A DNA stretch of 64,000 nucleotides, from contig JASSUL010000005.1 in NCBI GenBank assembly GCA_031963005.1, positions 62,001 through 126,000 on the forward strand, written 5' to 3'. Shown in pieces: positions 40,887-50,164 of the stretch. The number at the start of each line of letters is the position of its first letter. The first letter of the stretch is position 1. This stretch comes from JASSUD01 sp031963005 (GTDB taxonomy: Bacteria > Pseudomonadota > Gammaproteobacteria > Burkholderiales > Burkholderiaceae). Below the pieces are notes generated by a model, which saw only the letters and a program-made list of their open reading frames with translations, had not been told where the DNA came from and ran no database searches. Both the position numbers and the translations under genes were made by a program.

Positions 40887-41037
40887 CCGTTACAGCAGAA
40901 CTTAAGCCCCGTGCATCAAGAAATGGCGCGCGGGGGGCTCCTTATGCACGGCTAAAATCGGTTCTTAGGCATATATCACTCATGATATAGGGAAATTCAG
41001 CGTAACGGTATGATATTCCCTATTACCGCCCGCCCAA

Positions 41038-43134
41038 TTAATTGGCTTGCTGTGCAGCAGGCAATCCATAGATTTTGACTTTTAAACGCTTGCGCACCGC
41101 GGCTGTATAAGCACTTAATTCGATTTGCCCCGCAATTTGGCCCAGTTGCTGCTGCGCAGATTCCATTACATTAGGCAAGATCATGGGATTACGTATAGCA
41201 TTCAGACGATAAATAACATAGCCTGTCGGACCTAGATCTACACCAATGTACTGGGGCAAGTCCACCGCGTTTTCCTGTCCTTTTTCAGATGCAGATGGAA
41301 GCGCTGCTACCGGTGGTATTGTAGCAGCCGGTTTTTCTGTCCCAGGCTCTTTCGCGTTAGCGGTTTGCGCCACAATGGTTTTTGAAGTGCTAGCCTTTTG
41401 CGCTTCTGCAGCACCCACTACACGAGCAGACGCATTCACTTTAAAGATCGCATCAATCGCCTGGGCAGGTAAAGACCCGGTATTAGCCCGCGTAAGGATC
41501 ATTGCAGGCGAAAAATCAGCGGGCGCTCCATGAGGTACTCCATTTTGCGCTTGCAGCGCAGCCAATTTAGCCCGCCCTTCTTTTTTAGCACGCTCAGCCG
41601 CTTGTATTGCGATCACTTTGGCCTTCACTTCGCGTATTACGCTGCGTAAAGGTTTTTGTGCTTTAGGAGTATGACGCACCACGCGCGCTGCGATTAAGGT
41701 ACGCTCGCCCACCTCGATAGCCGTCGTATTGTGTTTCGCCTTGACCACTTCCTCACTAAATACCGCATTGAGAAAAGCTGCCTGATTGAGCGGATGACTC
41801 GCCGATAACGCCGAGTTAGCCGTATGTGTCACTGTCGCGGTTTTACGCGTCAATCCAAATTTTTCTGCAACGGGCGCTAAGCTCGCAGACTGCTCATAGA
41901 GCAAATCAGAAAATAAGGCAGAGGCTTCCGAAAAACGTTGGGCAGCTTCTTGATTTTGCAGTGTAGCGACGATACGTGCCCGCACTTCCGGGAAAGCTAG
42001 CGTGACAGCGGGTTTAGAGTCAATCATCTGAATAATATGATACCCATATTGGGACTGGACTATTTCACTAATCTGCCCACGCTGTAAGCTAAAGGCTGCC
42101 GCCTCAAATGGAGGATCCATTTGACGCCGGCCAAAATAGCCTAAATCCCCTCCTCTACTGGCTGAACCAGGATCTTGCGAGAATTTTTTGGCTAAAGCAT
42201 CAAATTGTTTAGGATTAGCACGTAACTGCACGAGTAATTCTTCAGCCTGAGCACGCACAGCAGCGATCTCTTGCTCCGAGGCCCCTTCTGCCGGCATCAG
42301 CAAAATATGGCGAGCACGCACACGCTCTTCATTTTTATACTCTGCAAGGTGTTCCTGGTAATATTTTTTTAGCGCAGCTTCAGAAGGCTCTTTAGTCGGC
42401 GCAAAATGCGCTGCATTCAATATGACATATTCGATGACGGCCTGTTCCGGCTGTATAAAATCATGCACATGACTATCATAGTAAGCTTGTAATGCTTCCT
42501 GAGTTGGTGGCGCATTTTTAAGGTCAGGATGCGGTAAAAAGTGCATTGACTGCACCTCGCGCTGTTGCAGCGAAGCAATTAAAAAAGGCGTGACCAAAAT
42601 AGAGGGAACAAAAGCGCTTGCAGCAATACTTTGGCTGAGCTGCCCTGCTGCTAATATTGAACGCACACGCTCATCCAACTGTTCCGCAGTCATACCCTGC
42701 GCGGCTAATAATTGATTATAGGCCTTCAAATCGATAGACCCATCTGGCTTACGAAGCTTTGCAATCGCAGGAATATTCAATAAGGCACTGCGGATCACCT
42801 CATCTGGAACATATAAGCGCTGCTCTTTCGCTTCTTCTGTCATTAAACGCTGCTCGATAAGACTATCTAGCAAAGCGCTTCGAAAAGCTGGGGTATTAAT
42901 CGTTTGCACATCAAAGCTTGCACCAAACATGCTTTGAATTTGCTGTAAACGCTCCTGCAATACTACGCTGTACTCTCGATAATCAATCTTCGTGCCGTTT
43001 ACACTAGCCACATCGGGCCCCGACCTAGAGGCATGGCGAGTACTCTGAATTCCTACCAGCCCTAAACCTGGCAAGATAAATAGCGCCAGCAGCACCTGCA
43101 TCAAACGTTTATGATTACGAAAAAAATCAAGCAT
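41038..43134 (-). CDS. ppiD: Periplasmic folding chaperone / peptidyl-prolyl isomerase PpiD
   Basis: The N-terminus MLDFFRNHKRLMQVLLALF carries a single transmembrane helix and anchors a large periplasmic part. A SurA-like N-terminal chaperone segment follows (about 30-210), then a parvulin domain with RARHILLMP, RGGDLGYFGR and YGYHIIQMID (about residues 275-375). The C-terminal half is Ala-rich. The ATG at 43134 (698 residues) was preferred over an in-frame TTG at 43143. In Burkholderia it follows hupB and tRNA-Val; here only the tRNA is present. Confidence 0.92.
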   Translation of the reverse strand: MLDFFRNHKRLMQVLLALFILPGLGLVGIQSTRHASRSGPDVASVNGTKIDYREYSVVLQERLQQIQSMFGASFDVQTINTPAFRSALLDSLIEQRLMTEEAKEQRLYVPDEVIRSALLNIPAIAKLRKPDGSIDLKAYNQLLAAQGMTAEQLDERVRSILAAGQLSQSIAASAFVPSILVTPFLIASLQQREVQSMHFLPHPDLKNAPPTQEALQAYYDSHVHDFIQPEQAVIEYVILNAAHFAPTKEPSEAALKKYYQEHLAEYKNEERVRARHILLMPAEGASEQEIAAVRAQAEELLVQLRANPKQFDALAKKFSQDPGSASRGGDLGYFGRRQMDPPFEAAAFSLQRGQISEIVQSQYGYHIIQMIDSKPAVTLAFPEVRARIVATLQNQEAAQRFSEASALFSDLLYEQSASLAPVAEKFGLTRKTATVTHTANSALSASHPLNQAAFLNAVFSEEVVKAKHNTTAIEVGERTLIAARVVRHTPKAQKPLRSVIREVKAKVIAIQAAERAKKEGRAKLAALQAQNGVPHGAPADFSPAMILTRANTGSLPAQAIDAIFKVNASARVVGAAEAQKASTSKTIVAQTANAKEPGTEKPAATIPPVAALPSASEKGQENAVDLPQYIGVDLGPTGYVIYRLNAIRNPMILPNVMESAQQQLGQIAGQIELSAYTAAVRKRLKVKIYGLPAAQQAN

Positions 43135-43219
43135 AGGAAGCAAAAATCGAAAAAGGACAAAAAAACGGCGCTCTAAAAGCGCCAGAGGCTTAGAGCCTGT
43201 GTTTCTATCATCTATTAAC

Positions 43220-43321
43220 TAGACCTTTTTCGCAAGCCCGTAGCGGCGTTATTCCTTCTTGCCGTACTGTGTGTGCTGTCTGCGTCGGAATTCCTTGCTA
43301 CGGGCTTGCGAAAAAGGTCTA
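43220..43321. mobile_element. MITE-like element, family B copy 2
   Basis: A 102-bp element with perfect 25-bp terminal inverted repeats beginning TAGACCTTTTTCGCAAGCCC on both strands. The interior contains GCGGCGTTATTCC and GGAATTCCTTGCTAC as in the other family B copies. It lies between ppiD and tRNA-Val. Confidence 0.8.
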
Positions 43322-43511
43322 GTGACAGTTAGTCTAAAACTATATAGGTTGACTGATAAGCTCTAACAAAGCGCGCACTCATCTTGTGATGAAGCCACCT
43401 TCAAAAATCAGTTCAATATAATACAAAAAATAGGGGGAAAATCAGCCATGCACCGTGAAAGTATTGCAAAAACCTACTGGATAGAAAACCCCGCAGGAGC
43501 GCAAAACAAAG

Positions 43512-43560
43512 GCATTAATTGAAGCATTAATTGGGGCATTAACACAGTGGAGCATTAATA
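43512..43560. repeat. Short tandem repeat of GCATTAA
   Basis: GCATTAA occurs four times within 49 bp at spacings of 11, 13 and 16 bp. No gene is seen in 43322-43611 other than this. Confidence 0.4.
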
Positions 43561-43611
43561 GGAGGCGCAAAAAGAAGGCCGCCTTATTAGGACTATAAGC
43601 AAATGAGAGGG

Positions 43612-43687
43612 TGGTGGGTGCTGAGAGGCTCGAACTCCCGACCTAAGCCTTGTAAGGGCTCCGCTCTACCAACTGAGCTAAGCACCC
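43612..43687 (-). tRNA. tRNA-Val (anticodon UAC)
   Basis: The 76-base cloverleaf on the minus strand begins GGGTGCTTAGCTCAGTTGGT and ends AGCACCC-A-CCA with the CCA encoded. The seven-base acceptor stem pairs perfectly. The anticodon loop CTTACAA (anticodon at 43652-43654 on the plus strand) reads valine codons GUA/GUN. The T-arm GGGAGTTCGAGCCTCTC is regular. Confidence 0.96.
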
Positions 43688-44145
43688 CCGCTCGATTCAC
43701 TTACAGAGCAAACTACGTTTGCCGTTTTTGAGAAGCTGCGCAGTCTACCCCATCGAACCCACTTTGTCACGCAAAAATTACGCTTCTTTGTGATTTTCTT
43801 GCAAAAAACGCAAGCCAGCATTACAAACGGTTAATTCGCAGACCAAGCGCTCGAGCCGATCACAGCCCACCGAAAATATCCAGGATTTCGGCGCTTCCCT
43901 AGACAAAATGAAACCCTCCATTCAATAGCTCAGAAAAAAGTGTCCTGACCAAGCCGTGATGGCGGTGTTTTGCATTTTCACCCAATTCGCTATTAATTAG
44001 CGCAATGCCATATTTATATAGCTACTACTTTAAAGGCATTTCCCTTTAGTGACTGCACCACCCAAAGTCCCGCATCGCTTGTTAGAACGTGCGGGACTGT
44101 TGTGAAATTTGATGAATTTTTTATTAAAATTTTTTGGAGATAAGG
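43688..44145. other. 458-bp region without a recognised gene; one hairpin
   Basis: No protein or RNA was recognised. The position where hupB would be expected in Burkholderia shows no HU-like sequence. The inverted repeat AGTCCCGCA (44066-44074) / TGCGGGACT (44090-44098) can form a 9-bp stem 48 bp past the end of the following minus-strand gene and may be its terminator, although no T run follows. Confidence 0.4.
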
Positions 44146-45072
44146 TCAGTCAATTTCGAATTCATTCGAAGGAGCTCTACTTTTTAGTTCTTTGTAGCCA
44201 TAGATTTTAACTTTTAGTCTTTCGTAGCCACTATAGATGCTACTTTTTAATCTTTTGTAGCTAGTATAGACGCTATTTTCTAATCTTTTGTAGCCAATAT
44301 AGACGCTATTTTCTAGTTTTTTGTAGCTAGTATAGATGCTACTTTCTAGTTTTTTGTAGCCAGTACCCTGCTTTGAACTCTTAGATTGAGTGCTCTGTAC
44401 ATATGTGGCGCTCTGGGTAATTTGGTGTGCAGGCGGCTCCGATACGTATGATTGACTATCGTTTTGCTGTCCTCTTCCTGCATTACTACTCTGTTGGGTA
44501 TAGAGATCGTGCTGATGGGTATTGTGTACTAGATTATTAATCGTATGTTGTTGAAGATGAGACCCGTGTTGAGTGGTATCACTTAGTTGCAGCACTGATT
44601 CAGTATTTGCAGCTGGCTTATAGTTCTTCGAATAGGGGCCCGTTGGTGGCCATATAGGTGGTGGCAGTACGTATGCATCGTTTTGCTGCCTTCCTCCCGC
44701 ATTACTACTGTGTGGGGTATAGAGATTGTGTTGATAGGTATTGTGTACACGATTATTCATCGTGTGTTGTTGAAGATGAGGCTCATATTGAGTGGTATAA
44801 CTTTGTTGCGACGCTAATCCAGTATTGTTTTGAAAAGATGTAGCTGGCTGATCGTAGTTTATTGGTATTTCTGTTTGAACAACCTCTTGAAATGTAGGGA
44901 TTGGGCTATCACTGCCTTTATTTCTACGCCCTATCAAAGAAGATAGACTGCCAGCATGTGTTTCAAAAGAAGAGGCTATTCTATTTTTAAACTTATTAAA
45001 GGTCGTTTTTGGCTCGTTAGATGGATTAGATAGAAATGGTCTTGTATTTTTTGTTTTTTCTATGTAGGACAT
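44146..45072 (-). CDS. Orphan repeat protein with Gln/Asn/His-rich repeats and C-terminal 11-residue repeats
   Basis: No family was recognised. The 308-residue protein has a basic N-terminal 55 residues, a pair of Gln/Asn/His-rich repeats (about 91-134 and 164-207, offset 73 residues, both containing LQQHT, NN, VHNT, QH and SSNAG), and a C-terminal array from 239 to 300. The array consists of units such as YKKLENSVYIG and YKRLENSVYTS: four perfect 11-residue steps and two shorter ones. An 11-residue period fits an extended amphipathic (11/3) helix of the kind that lies on membranes. No signal peptide is visible. GGAG stands 8 bases before the ATG. The gene is AT-rich and island-like, so transfer or effector function is plausible but unproven. 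Confidence 0.6.
   Translation of the reverse strand: MSYIEKTKNTRPFLSNPSNEPKTTFNKFKNRIASSFETHAGSLSSLIGRRNKGSDSPIPTFQEVVQTEIPINYDQPATSFQNNTGLASQQSYTTQYEPHLQQHTMNNRVHNTYQHNLYTPHSSNAGGRQQNDAYVLPPPIWPPTGPYSKNYKPAANTESVLQLSDTTQHGSHLQQHTINNLVHNTHQHDLYTQQSSNAGRGQQNDSQSYVSEPPAHQITQSATYVQSTQSKSSKQGTGYKKLESSIYTSYKKLENSVYIGYKRLENSVYTSYKRLKSSIYSGYERLKVKIYGYKELKSRAPSNEFEID
44173..44358 (-). repeat. 33-bp coding tandem repeats
   Basis: About five and a half degenerate 33-bp units encode the C-terminal 11-residue repeats of the orphan protein. Units differ by several substitutions, including synonymous ones, so the array is not very recent. It is not a CRISPR array: there are no spacers. Confidence 0.75.
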
Positions 45073-45309
45073 ATTGCACTCCAGTACATAAATTAATATA
45101 TCTAAAAATAATATAATTCATATACAGTTATACCTCCTTGCAGGAGAAGGTAGGCACGAAATGCGAAAATATGTACAATAAAGCGTAGATCTATCTGTGA
45201 TAGTTATTTTGTATTTTTAATTAAATTCGTTTTTCTTTGCAATTTTCCAGATAACTTATAAGTTATTTTCTAGACAGCATAAAACCAAGTAGAAATATAT
45301 AAAAAATAT

Positions 45310-45741
45310 ATGACTATTTGCTCCAAAATAAGTTCTATTTTTAATAAAAATAGTAGCAACACTACCCAACCCTCTAGAGCTCCAGCCAGCTTTACAAGGA
45401 GGGATTCTCTACCTTCCCTTATGGAAAATTGCATAAACGATCCAAGCGGACACAATTTTTTCACACTAGGTTAGAAATATAGCGAGAGTTATCGAGAATT
45501 TAAAAAAAACATTCCAGGAAGTGATGATGAAAATGATTCAGAAATTGCAAAAGAAAAAGAATTGCATATAGAAACTATGAGATTTGCCATATCCACATCT
45601 ATTATTCCTGTTAGAGAAGTAATACCTTCTGCACAGGCGGGAAACTCTAGTAGAAATACTCCACAATCTCAAAATGCGCAACCGGTTCAATCCGAACCAT
45701 TTATCCCACATTTCCCAAGAAAATGCACTCACAGACTATAA
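45310..45741 (+). pseudogene. Interrupted orphan gene (in-frame TAG)
   Basis: One plus-strand frame is open for 144 codons except for a TAG at 45472-45474. It reads MTICSKISSIFNKNSSNT, then RRDSLPSLMENCINDPSG up to the TAG, and continues KYSESYREFKKNIPGSDDEN and HIETMRFAISTSIIPVREV to a TAA. The Ser/Asn/Pro-rich style resembles the neighbouring orphan. It is either a pseudogene or two short genes. No similarity to a known family was recognised. Confidence 0.4.
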
Positions 45742-45833
45742 TTGTCTACCTAGCTCAACGCTCATGAATGAGTTCGAATCAGCCATATCTGAGCTTCCTT
45801 CATTTAAGCAGCCTATACCCCGCTAATAACTTC

Positions 45834-46070
45834 ACTGATGTTACGCAGGTATTCAAAAAGACCGTGGTCGTCATGTTGGGGTTCCTTCGTCACCCCAACC
45901 TACGAAAATGGGTAAGTGAAAGAGATTCATCCAACTCTACCAACCACCAGAAAAAGCAAAGGACAGTAGGTTGGGGTGACGAAGGAACCCCAACATGCAT
46001 ACCACCGACTTCTAATCTCTGCGTTCTACTGATTAATAACTCGCCATCCTACAGCGTGCGTAACATCAGT
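45834..46070. repeat. Inverted-repeat element, family C copy 3 (longest form)
   Basis: The element is 237 bp. Outer ends ACTGATGTTACGCA and TGCGTAACATCAGT are a perfect 14-bp inverted repeat. Inner arms CATGTTGGGGTTCCTTCGTC and its inverse flank about 85 bp of central sequence. The copy at 56396-56634 has the same architecture and length. It lies between the interrupted orphan and the end of lepA. Confidence 0.75.
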
Positions 46071-46090
46071 AACTTAAATCGCGTTTTTTG

Positions 46091-47881
46091 CTACTCTCCC
46101 AAATTCAAGATAGCTAAAAATGCTTCTTGGGGAATTTCTACTCCTCCGACTTGTTTCATGCGCTTCTTCCCTGCTTTTTGTTTTTCTAATAGTTTTTTCT
46201 TGCGGGAGATGTCGCCTCCATAGCATTTTGCTAAAACGTTTTTTCGCAATGCTTTAATATTCTCGCGGGAGATAATCGTTGAGCCAATGGCGGCTTGAAT
46301 CGCGACGTCGAACATCTGCCGTGGAATGACTTCTCGCATTTTTGCCGCGATCTCACGGCCTCGCGACTGGCTTTGTGAGCGATGGACGATGAGCGATAAG
46401 GCATCGACCTTGGTGCCATTAATCATCATATCGATTTTTACTACATCGGCAGACGCATATTCTTTAAATTCATAATCCATAGACGCATAGCCTCTAGAGA
46501 TCGATTTAAGTCGGTCAAAAAAGTCGAGTACGATTTCCGCCATGGGAATGTCATAGGTCAGCTGTAACTGCCTACTGTGATATTGCATATTGATCTGCAC
46601 ACCCCGTTTTTGTGTACACAAGCTCATTATTTGGCCGGCATATTCTTGCGGCAGATAGACATTCAGTCGAACTAAAGGTTCGCGAATGCTCTCGATTTTT
46701 GAAGGGTCGGGCAATTTGGAAGGGTTTTCAATTTTTATTACTTCGCCATCGCGCTGCACCACTTCATAAATCACGGTCGGGGCAGTCGTGATTAATTGCA
46801 TTCCAAATTCGCGCTCAAGACGCTCTTGGACAATGTCCATATGCAGCAAGCCTAAAAAGCCGCATCGAAAGCCGAATCCTAGCGCCTGGGATGATTCCGG
46901 CTCATATTGCAGGGAGGCATCGTTGAGTTGCAATTTTTCAAGCGACTCACGGAGCGCTTCGTATTGATTGGATTCAATAGGGTAAAGGCCCGCAAACACC
47001 TGCGGCTTCACTTCTTTAAAACCTGGAAGGGGCGTACTGGTTGGATTGCGCGCTTGCGTGATGGTATCTCCAACACGAGCCGCTTTAAGCTCTTTAATAC
47101 CGGCGATAATAAAACCGACTTCTCCCGCGCTGAGTACAGCGCAATCCAACGCTTTAGGCGTGAATTTTCCAAGGCGTTCGACCAAAAACTGTGCGCCATT
47201 GGCCATAAAGCGAATGGTCTCTTTCGGTTTCAGCGTGCCTTGCACAACCCGCGTGAGTACGACCACGCCTACATAGGGATCAAACCAAGAATCTAAAACC
47301 ATCGCCGCTAATGGCGCTTGCGCATCGCCTACTGGAGGAGGAACTTGTGCGATCAATGCCTCTAGCACATCAGCAACACCCTCGCCGGTTTTCGCACTAC
47401 ATCGCACTGCCTCTGTAGCATCAATACCGATCACATCGCCAATTTCTGCTATCGCATTTTCAGGATTCGCGGAAGGCAAATCGATTTTATTAAGAATAGG
47501 TACGACCTCTACCCCTAACTCTAAGGCGGTATAGCAATTTGCAACGGTCTGCGCCTCCACCCCTTGACTCGCATCCACGACTAATAATGCGCCTTCACAA
47601 GCGGATAAAGAGCGGCTGACTTCATAAGAAAAATCGACATGTCCGGGGGTGTCGATTAAATTTAAATTATAGGTTTCTCCATCTCGCGCTTTATATTGGA
47701 GTGCCGCCGTTTGCGCTTTGATGGTAATACCCCGTTCACGCTCCAGAGCCATTGAATCGAGCACTTGCGATTCCATTTCACGATCAGAAAGCCCTCCGCA
47801 CATTTGGATAATGCGATCTGCCAGCGTTGATTTACCATGATCAATATGGGCAATGATCGAAAAATTACGAATGTGTTTCAT
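46091..47881 (-). CDS. lepA: Elongation factor 4 (ribosome back-translocase)
   Basis: LepA/EF4 is a ribosome-binding GTPase. G1 is AHIDHGKSTLADR, G3 DTPGHVDFSYEVSR, G4 NKIDLP; the C-terminal family-specific domain contains RSQSQSRGREI and the basic end. The ATG at 47881 gives MKHIRNFSIIAHID, the standard N-terminus (596 residues); an ATG four codons upstream is also possible. In Burkholderia lepA is followed by lepB, rnc and era; here the downstream region is repeat and orphan sequence. Confidence 0.97.
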   Translation of the reverse strand: MKHIRNFSIIAHIDHGKSTLADRIIQMCGGLSDREMESQVLDSMALERERGITIKAQTAALQYKARDGETYNLNLIDTPGHVDFSYEVSRSLSACEGALLVVDASQGVEAQTVANCYTALELGVEVVPILNKIDLPSANPENAIAEIGDVIGIDATEAVRCSAKTGEGVADVLEALIAQVPPPVGDAQAPLAAMVLDSWFDPYVGVVVLTRVVQGTLKPKETIRFMANGAQFLVERLGKFTPKALDCAVLSAGEVGFIIAGIKELKAARVGDTITQARNPTSTPLPGFKEVKPQVFAGLYPIESNQYEALRESLEKLQLNDASLQYEPESSQALGFGFRCGFLGLLHMDIVQERLEREFGMQLITTAPTVIYEVVQRDGEVIKIENPSKLPDPSKIESIREPLVRLNVYLPQEYAGQIMSLCTQKRGVQINMQYHSRQLQLTYDIPMAEIVLDFFDRLKSISRGYASMDYEFKEYASADVVKIDMMINGTKVDALSLIVHRSQSQSRGREIAAKMREVIPRQMFDVAIQAAIGSTIISRENIKALRKNVLAKCYGGDISRKKKLLEKQKAGKKRMKQVGGVEIPQEAFLAILNLGE

Positions 47882-47954
47882 GCAAGCGCTCATAGCTCAT
47901 AAAAATCAGTGTGTGGCTTTTATCCAATCCGCCAATCAGGGTATTACATGGGTA

Positions 47955-48557
47955 CTACTCACTTGCATCATGGGATGCACCTAATACTGGCCGAAGCTTT
48001 TGCGCAATGACTTCTCTTGCGCGAGAAATACGCGAACGCACGGTCCCTACTGGACACTGCATAATCTGGGCAATTTCTCGGTAACTGAGCCCCTCTATTT
48101 CACATAGCATAATGGCCATGCGTCGCTCTTCCGATAAAAAAGCCAGTGCATCGCTCAATGTCTGCTCAATTTGCTTATTCATCAATGCAGACTCTGGCGT
48201 GTTGAAATCCTGGAGTGCACGTTCGGATTCTTCTAACTGTGCAGGATCGGCATCTTCTCTACTGAGATGCCCAAGCCCAGTGCGATCCGAGGTCATTAAA
48301 TGATTTTTGGCCGTATTGATCGCAATCCGATATAACCAAGTGTAAAAACTAGACTCTAATCTAAAATTCGGGAGTGCTCGGTATGCTTTGATAAAGGCGT
48401 CCTGCGCAACATCATCCGCCTCATCGCCATGAGGGACAAAGCGCGTGACCAAGCGCATGATTTTACGACGATATTTCGCTACCAAGGACTCAAAAGCGGC
48501 TATATCTCCCTGCTGAACCCGTTTGACGATACTGTGATCGATATCTTTCTCATTCAC
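47955..48557 (-). CDS. rpoE: RNA polymerase sigma factor RpoE (ECF)
   Basis: This 200-residue ECF sigma factor controls the envelope stress response. Region 2 shows DDVAQDAFIKAYRALPNFR and FYTWLYRIAINTAKNHL, and region 4 shows MLCEIEGLSYREIAQIM and VGTVRSRISRARE. The GTG at 48557 aligns with the family start and has AAGGGAG upstream; an ATG at 48581 would add eight residues. The gap to lepA is only 73 bp. The rseA, rseB and mucD genes usually found there are missing. Confidence 0.94.
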   Translation of the reverse strand: MNEKDIDHSIVKRVQQGDIAAFESLVAKYRRKIMRLVTRFVPHGDEADDVAQDAFIKAYRALPNFRLESSFYTWLYRIAINTAKNHLMTSDRTGLGHLSREDADPAQLEESERALQDFNTPESALMNKQIEQTLSDALAFLSEERRMAIMLCEIEGLSYREIAQIMQCPVGTVRSRISRAREVIAQKLRPVLGASHDASE

Positions 48558-48705
48558 TCCTTGCTCCCTTAAGCCTCTCATAGAGATCCATAGTGAGCGG
48601 ATTGCTATGAAAGGAATAAGGGTCAGAAGTCGAAAACCTAAAGAGAAGATACTGAAAATACAGGACCGTCCTACGCGCTTAGTGCGCCCTGAGGCTTTGG
48701 GGTTT

Positions 48706-48727
48706 TAGAACCGATATAAGGTTCTTA
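48706..48727. repeat. Small palindrome (family E), starting on the fabF stop codon
   Basis: TAGAACCGATAT followed by AAGGTTCTTA forms a 22-bp imperfect palindrome. Positions 48725-48727 are the TAA stop codon of fabF. The TAAGAACC end motif is shared with 21988, 51731 and 55212. Confidence 0.5.
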
Positions 48728-49960
48728 GATGCGCTTAAAGACCAATGTCCCATTAGTCCCACCAAATCCAAACGAATTGGACATCGCTATCTCAACCGGC
48801 ATTTCACGCGCGGTATTCGCACAGTAATCCAAATCGCATTCGGGATCAGGGTTGGTTAGATTAATCGTGGGTGGGACGATTTGTTTTTGCACCGCCAATG
48901 CCGTATATACCGCTTCGATGCCCCCTGCTGCTCCCAATAAATGGCCGGTCATCGATTTAGTCGAGCTTACAACGGGGACCCTGCCCGATTGAAATGCATG
49001 TTTTACCGCCATTGTTTCCGCGATGTCCCCTAAAGGAGTCGAAGTACCATGGGCATTGATATAGTCCACTTGATCCAGATTCACGCCGGCATCTTTCAAG
49101 GCACTGACCATACAACGGCGCGCACCTTCCCCATCTTTACTGGGAGCGGTCATATGGTAAGCGTCGCCAGTACGTCCATATCCTATTAATTCACAATAGA
49201 TTTTGGCACCGCGCGCTTTGGCATGTTCATATTCTTCTAAAACTAGCACTCCTGCGCCTTCACCTAGCACGAATCCATCGCGATCACGGTCAAAAGGCCG
49301 GCTAGCCGCAGCGGGATCATCATTACGCACCGATAAAGCGCGTAATGCGGCAAATCCGCCAATCCCGAGCGGAGAAATCGTAGCTTCAGCCCCTCCGGCT
49401 AGCATCACATCAGCATCACCGTATCCAATGATGCGCATCGCTTCACCAATCGAATGCGTGCCGGTTGTACAGGCTGTCACAATCGCGAGATTCGGGCCTT
49501 TGATACCAAAACGGATCGACAAATGCCCCGCAATCATATTTGTAATAGAAGCTGGCACGAAAAAAGGCGTAATCCGCTTGGGCCCACGTTGCAGCAATTC
49601 GGTTTGCGTGTTTTCAATCGAGGGCAGCCCTCCTATACCGGAACCTATGATGATTCCAATACGTTCCGCATTGTCTTCGGTGACCTCTAATCCGCTATCG
49701 GTTAAAGCCTGAACGCCTGCGGCAAAACCATAGTGGATAAAAGTATCCATATGCCGCGCCTCTTTGGCGGGCAAATACTCACTAATCTGGAAATCCTTCA
49801 CCTCACCAGCAAACTGGCAAGAAAAAAGGCTAGCATCAAATTTGGTAATAGGGGCAATACCGGAACGTCCGGCGATCAGATTCGCCCATCCTTGCTCTAC
49901 AGTATTACCTACGGGTGAAATATGTCCTAAACCCGTTACTACTACACGGCGACGATTCAC
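48725..49960 (-). CDS. fabF: Beta-ketoacyl-ACP synthase II
   Basis: This 411-residue condensing enzyme elongates fatty acids. The nucleophile Cys lies in VTACTTGTHSIGEA (about residue 163), the two His in NAHGTSTPLGD (about 302) and SMTGHLLGAAGG (about 338). Length is standard. It follows acpP in the same direction, but 366 bp of mostly repeat sequence separate them. Its TAA stop lies at the end of a small palindrome. Confidence 0.97.
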   Translation of the reverse strand: MNRRRVVVTGLGHISPVGNTVEQGWANLIAGRSGIAPITKFDASLFSCQFAGEVKDFQISEYLPAKEARHMDTFIHYGFAAGVQALTDSGLEVTEDNAERIGIIIGSGIGGLPSIENTQTELLQRGPKRITPFFVPASITNMIAGHLSIRFGIKGPNLAIVTACTTGTHSIGEAMRIIGYGDADVMLAGGAEATISPLGIGGFAALRALSVRNDDPAAASRPFDRDRDGFVLGEGAGVLVLEEYEHAKARGAKIYCELIGYGRTGDAYHMTAPSKDGEGARRCMVSALKDAGVNLDQVDYINAHGTSTPLGDIAETMAVKHAFQSGRVPVVSSTKSMTGHLLGAAGGIEAVYTALAVQKQIVPPTINLTNPDPECDLDYCANTAREMPVEIAMSNSFGFGGTNGTLVFKRI

Positions 49961-50029
49961 GGCATCCCCTCTTTATCCGGTTGATTCAGTTTCATCCAAT
50001 CTAACTTTGCAACGCTACGCTTGCTGCAT

Positions 50030-50140
50030 TAGACTTCTTTCGCAACCCCGTGGCGGCGTCATTCTTCCCGTTTTTTTACATTAAGTACAGTGTACTGGCA
50101 GCAAAGGAATTCCTTGCTACGGGGTTGCGAAAGAGGTCTA
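50030..50140. mobile_element. MITE-like element, family B copy 3
   Basis: A 111-bp element with 25-bp terminal inverted repeats (TAGACTTCTTTCGCAACCCC at the left; inverse at the right, two mismatches). Its interior, in inverse orientation, matches the copy at 2420-2531, including GGAATTCCTTTGCTGCCAGT-like sequence. TA flanks both ends. It lies between fabF and acpP. Confidence 0.8.
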
Positions 50141-50164
50141 TTGATCTGCAGAACCTGTTCAAAG

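Noticed and set aside
44173..44358. Possible CRISPR-like direct repeats of about 33 bp
   Set aside because: Units follow each other without spacers, are degenerate and keep one reading frame coding for 11-residue repeats.
45270..45464. 64-residue minus-strand frame rich in Leu/Ile
   Set aside because: It is antisense to the interrupted plus-strand gene; the hydrophobic look comes from AT-rich sequence.
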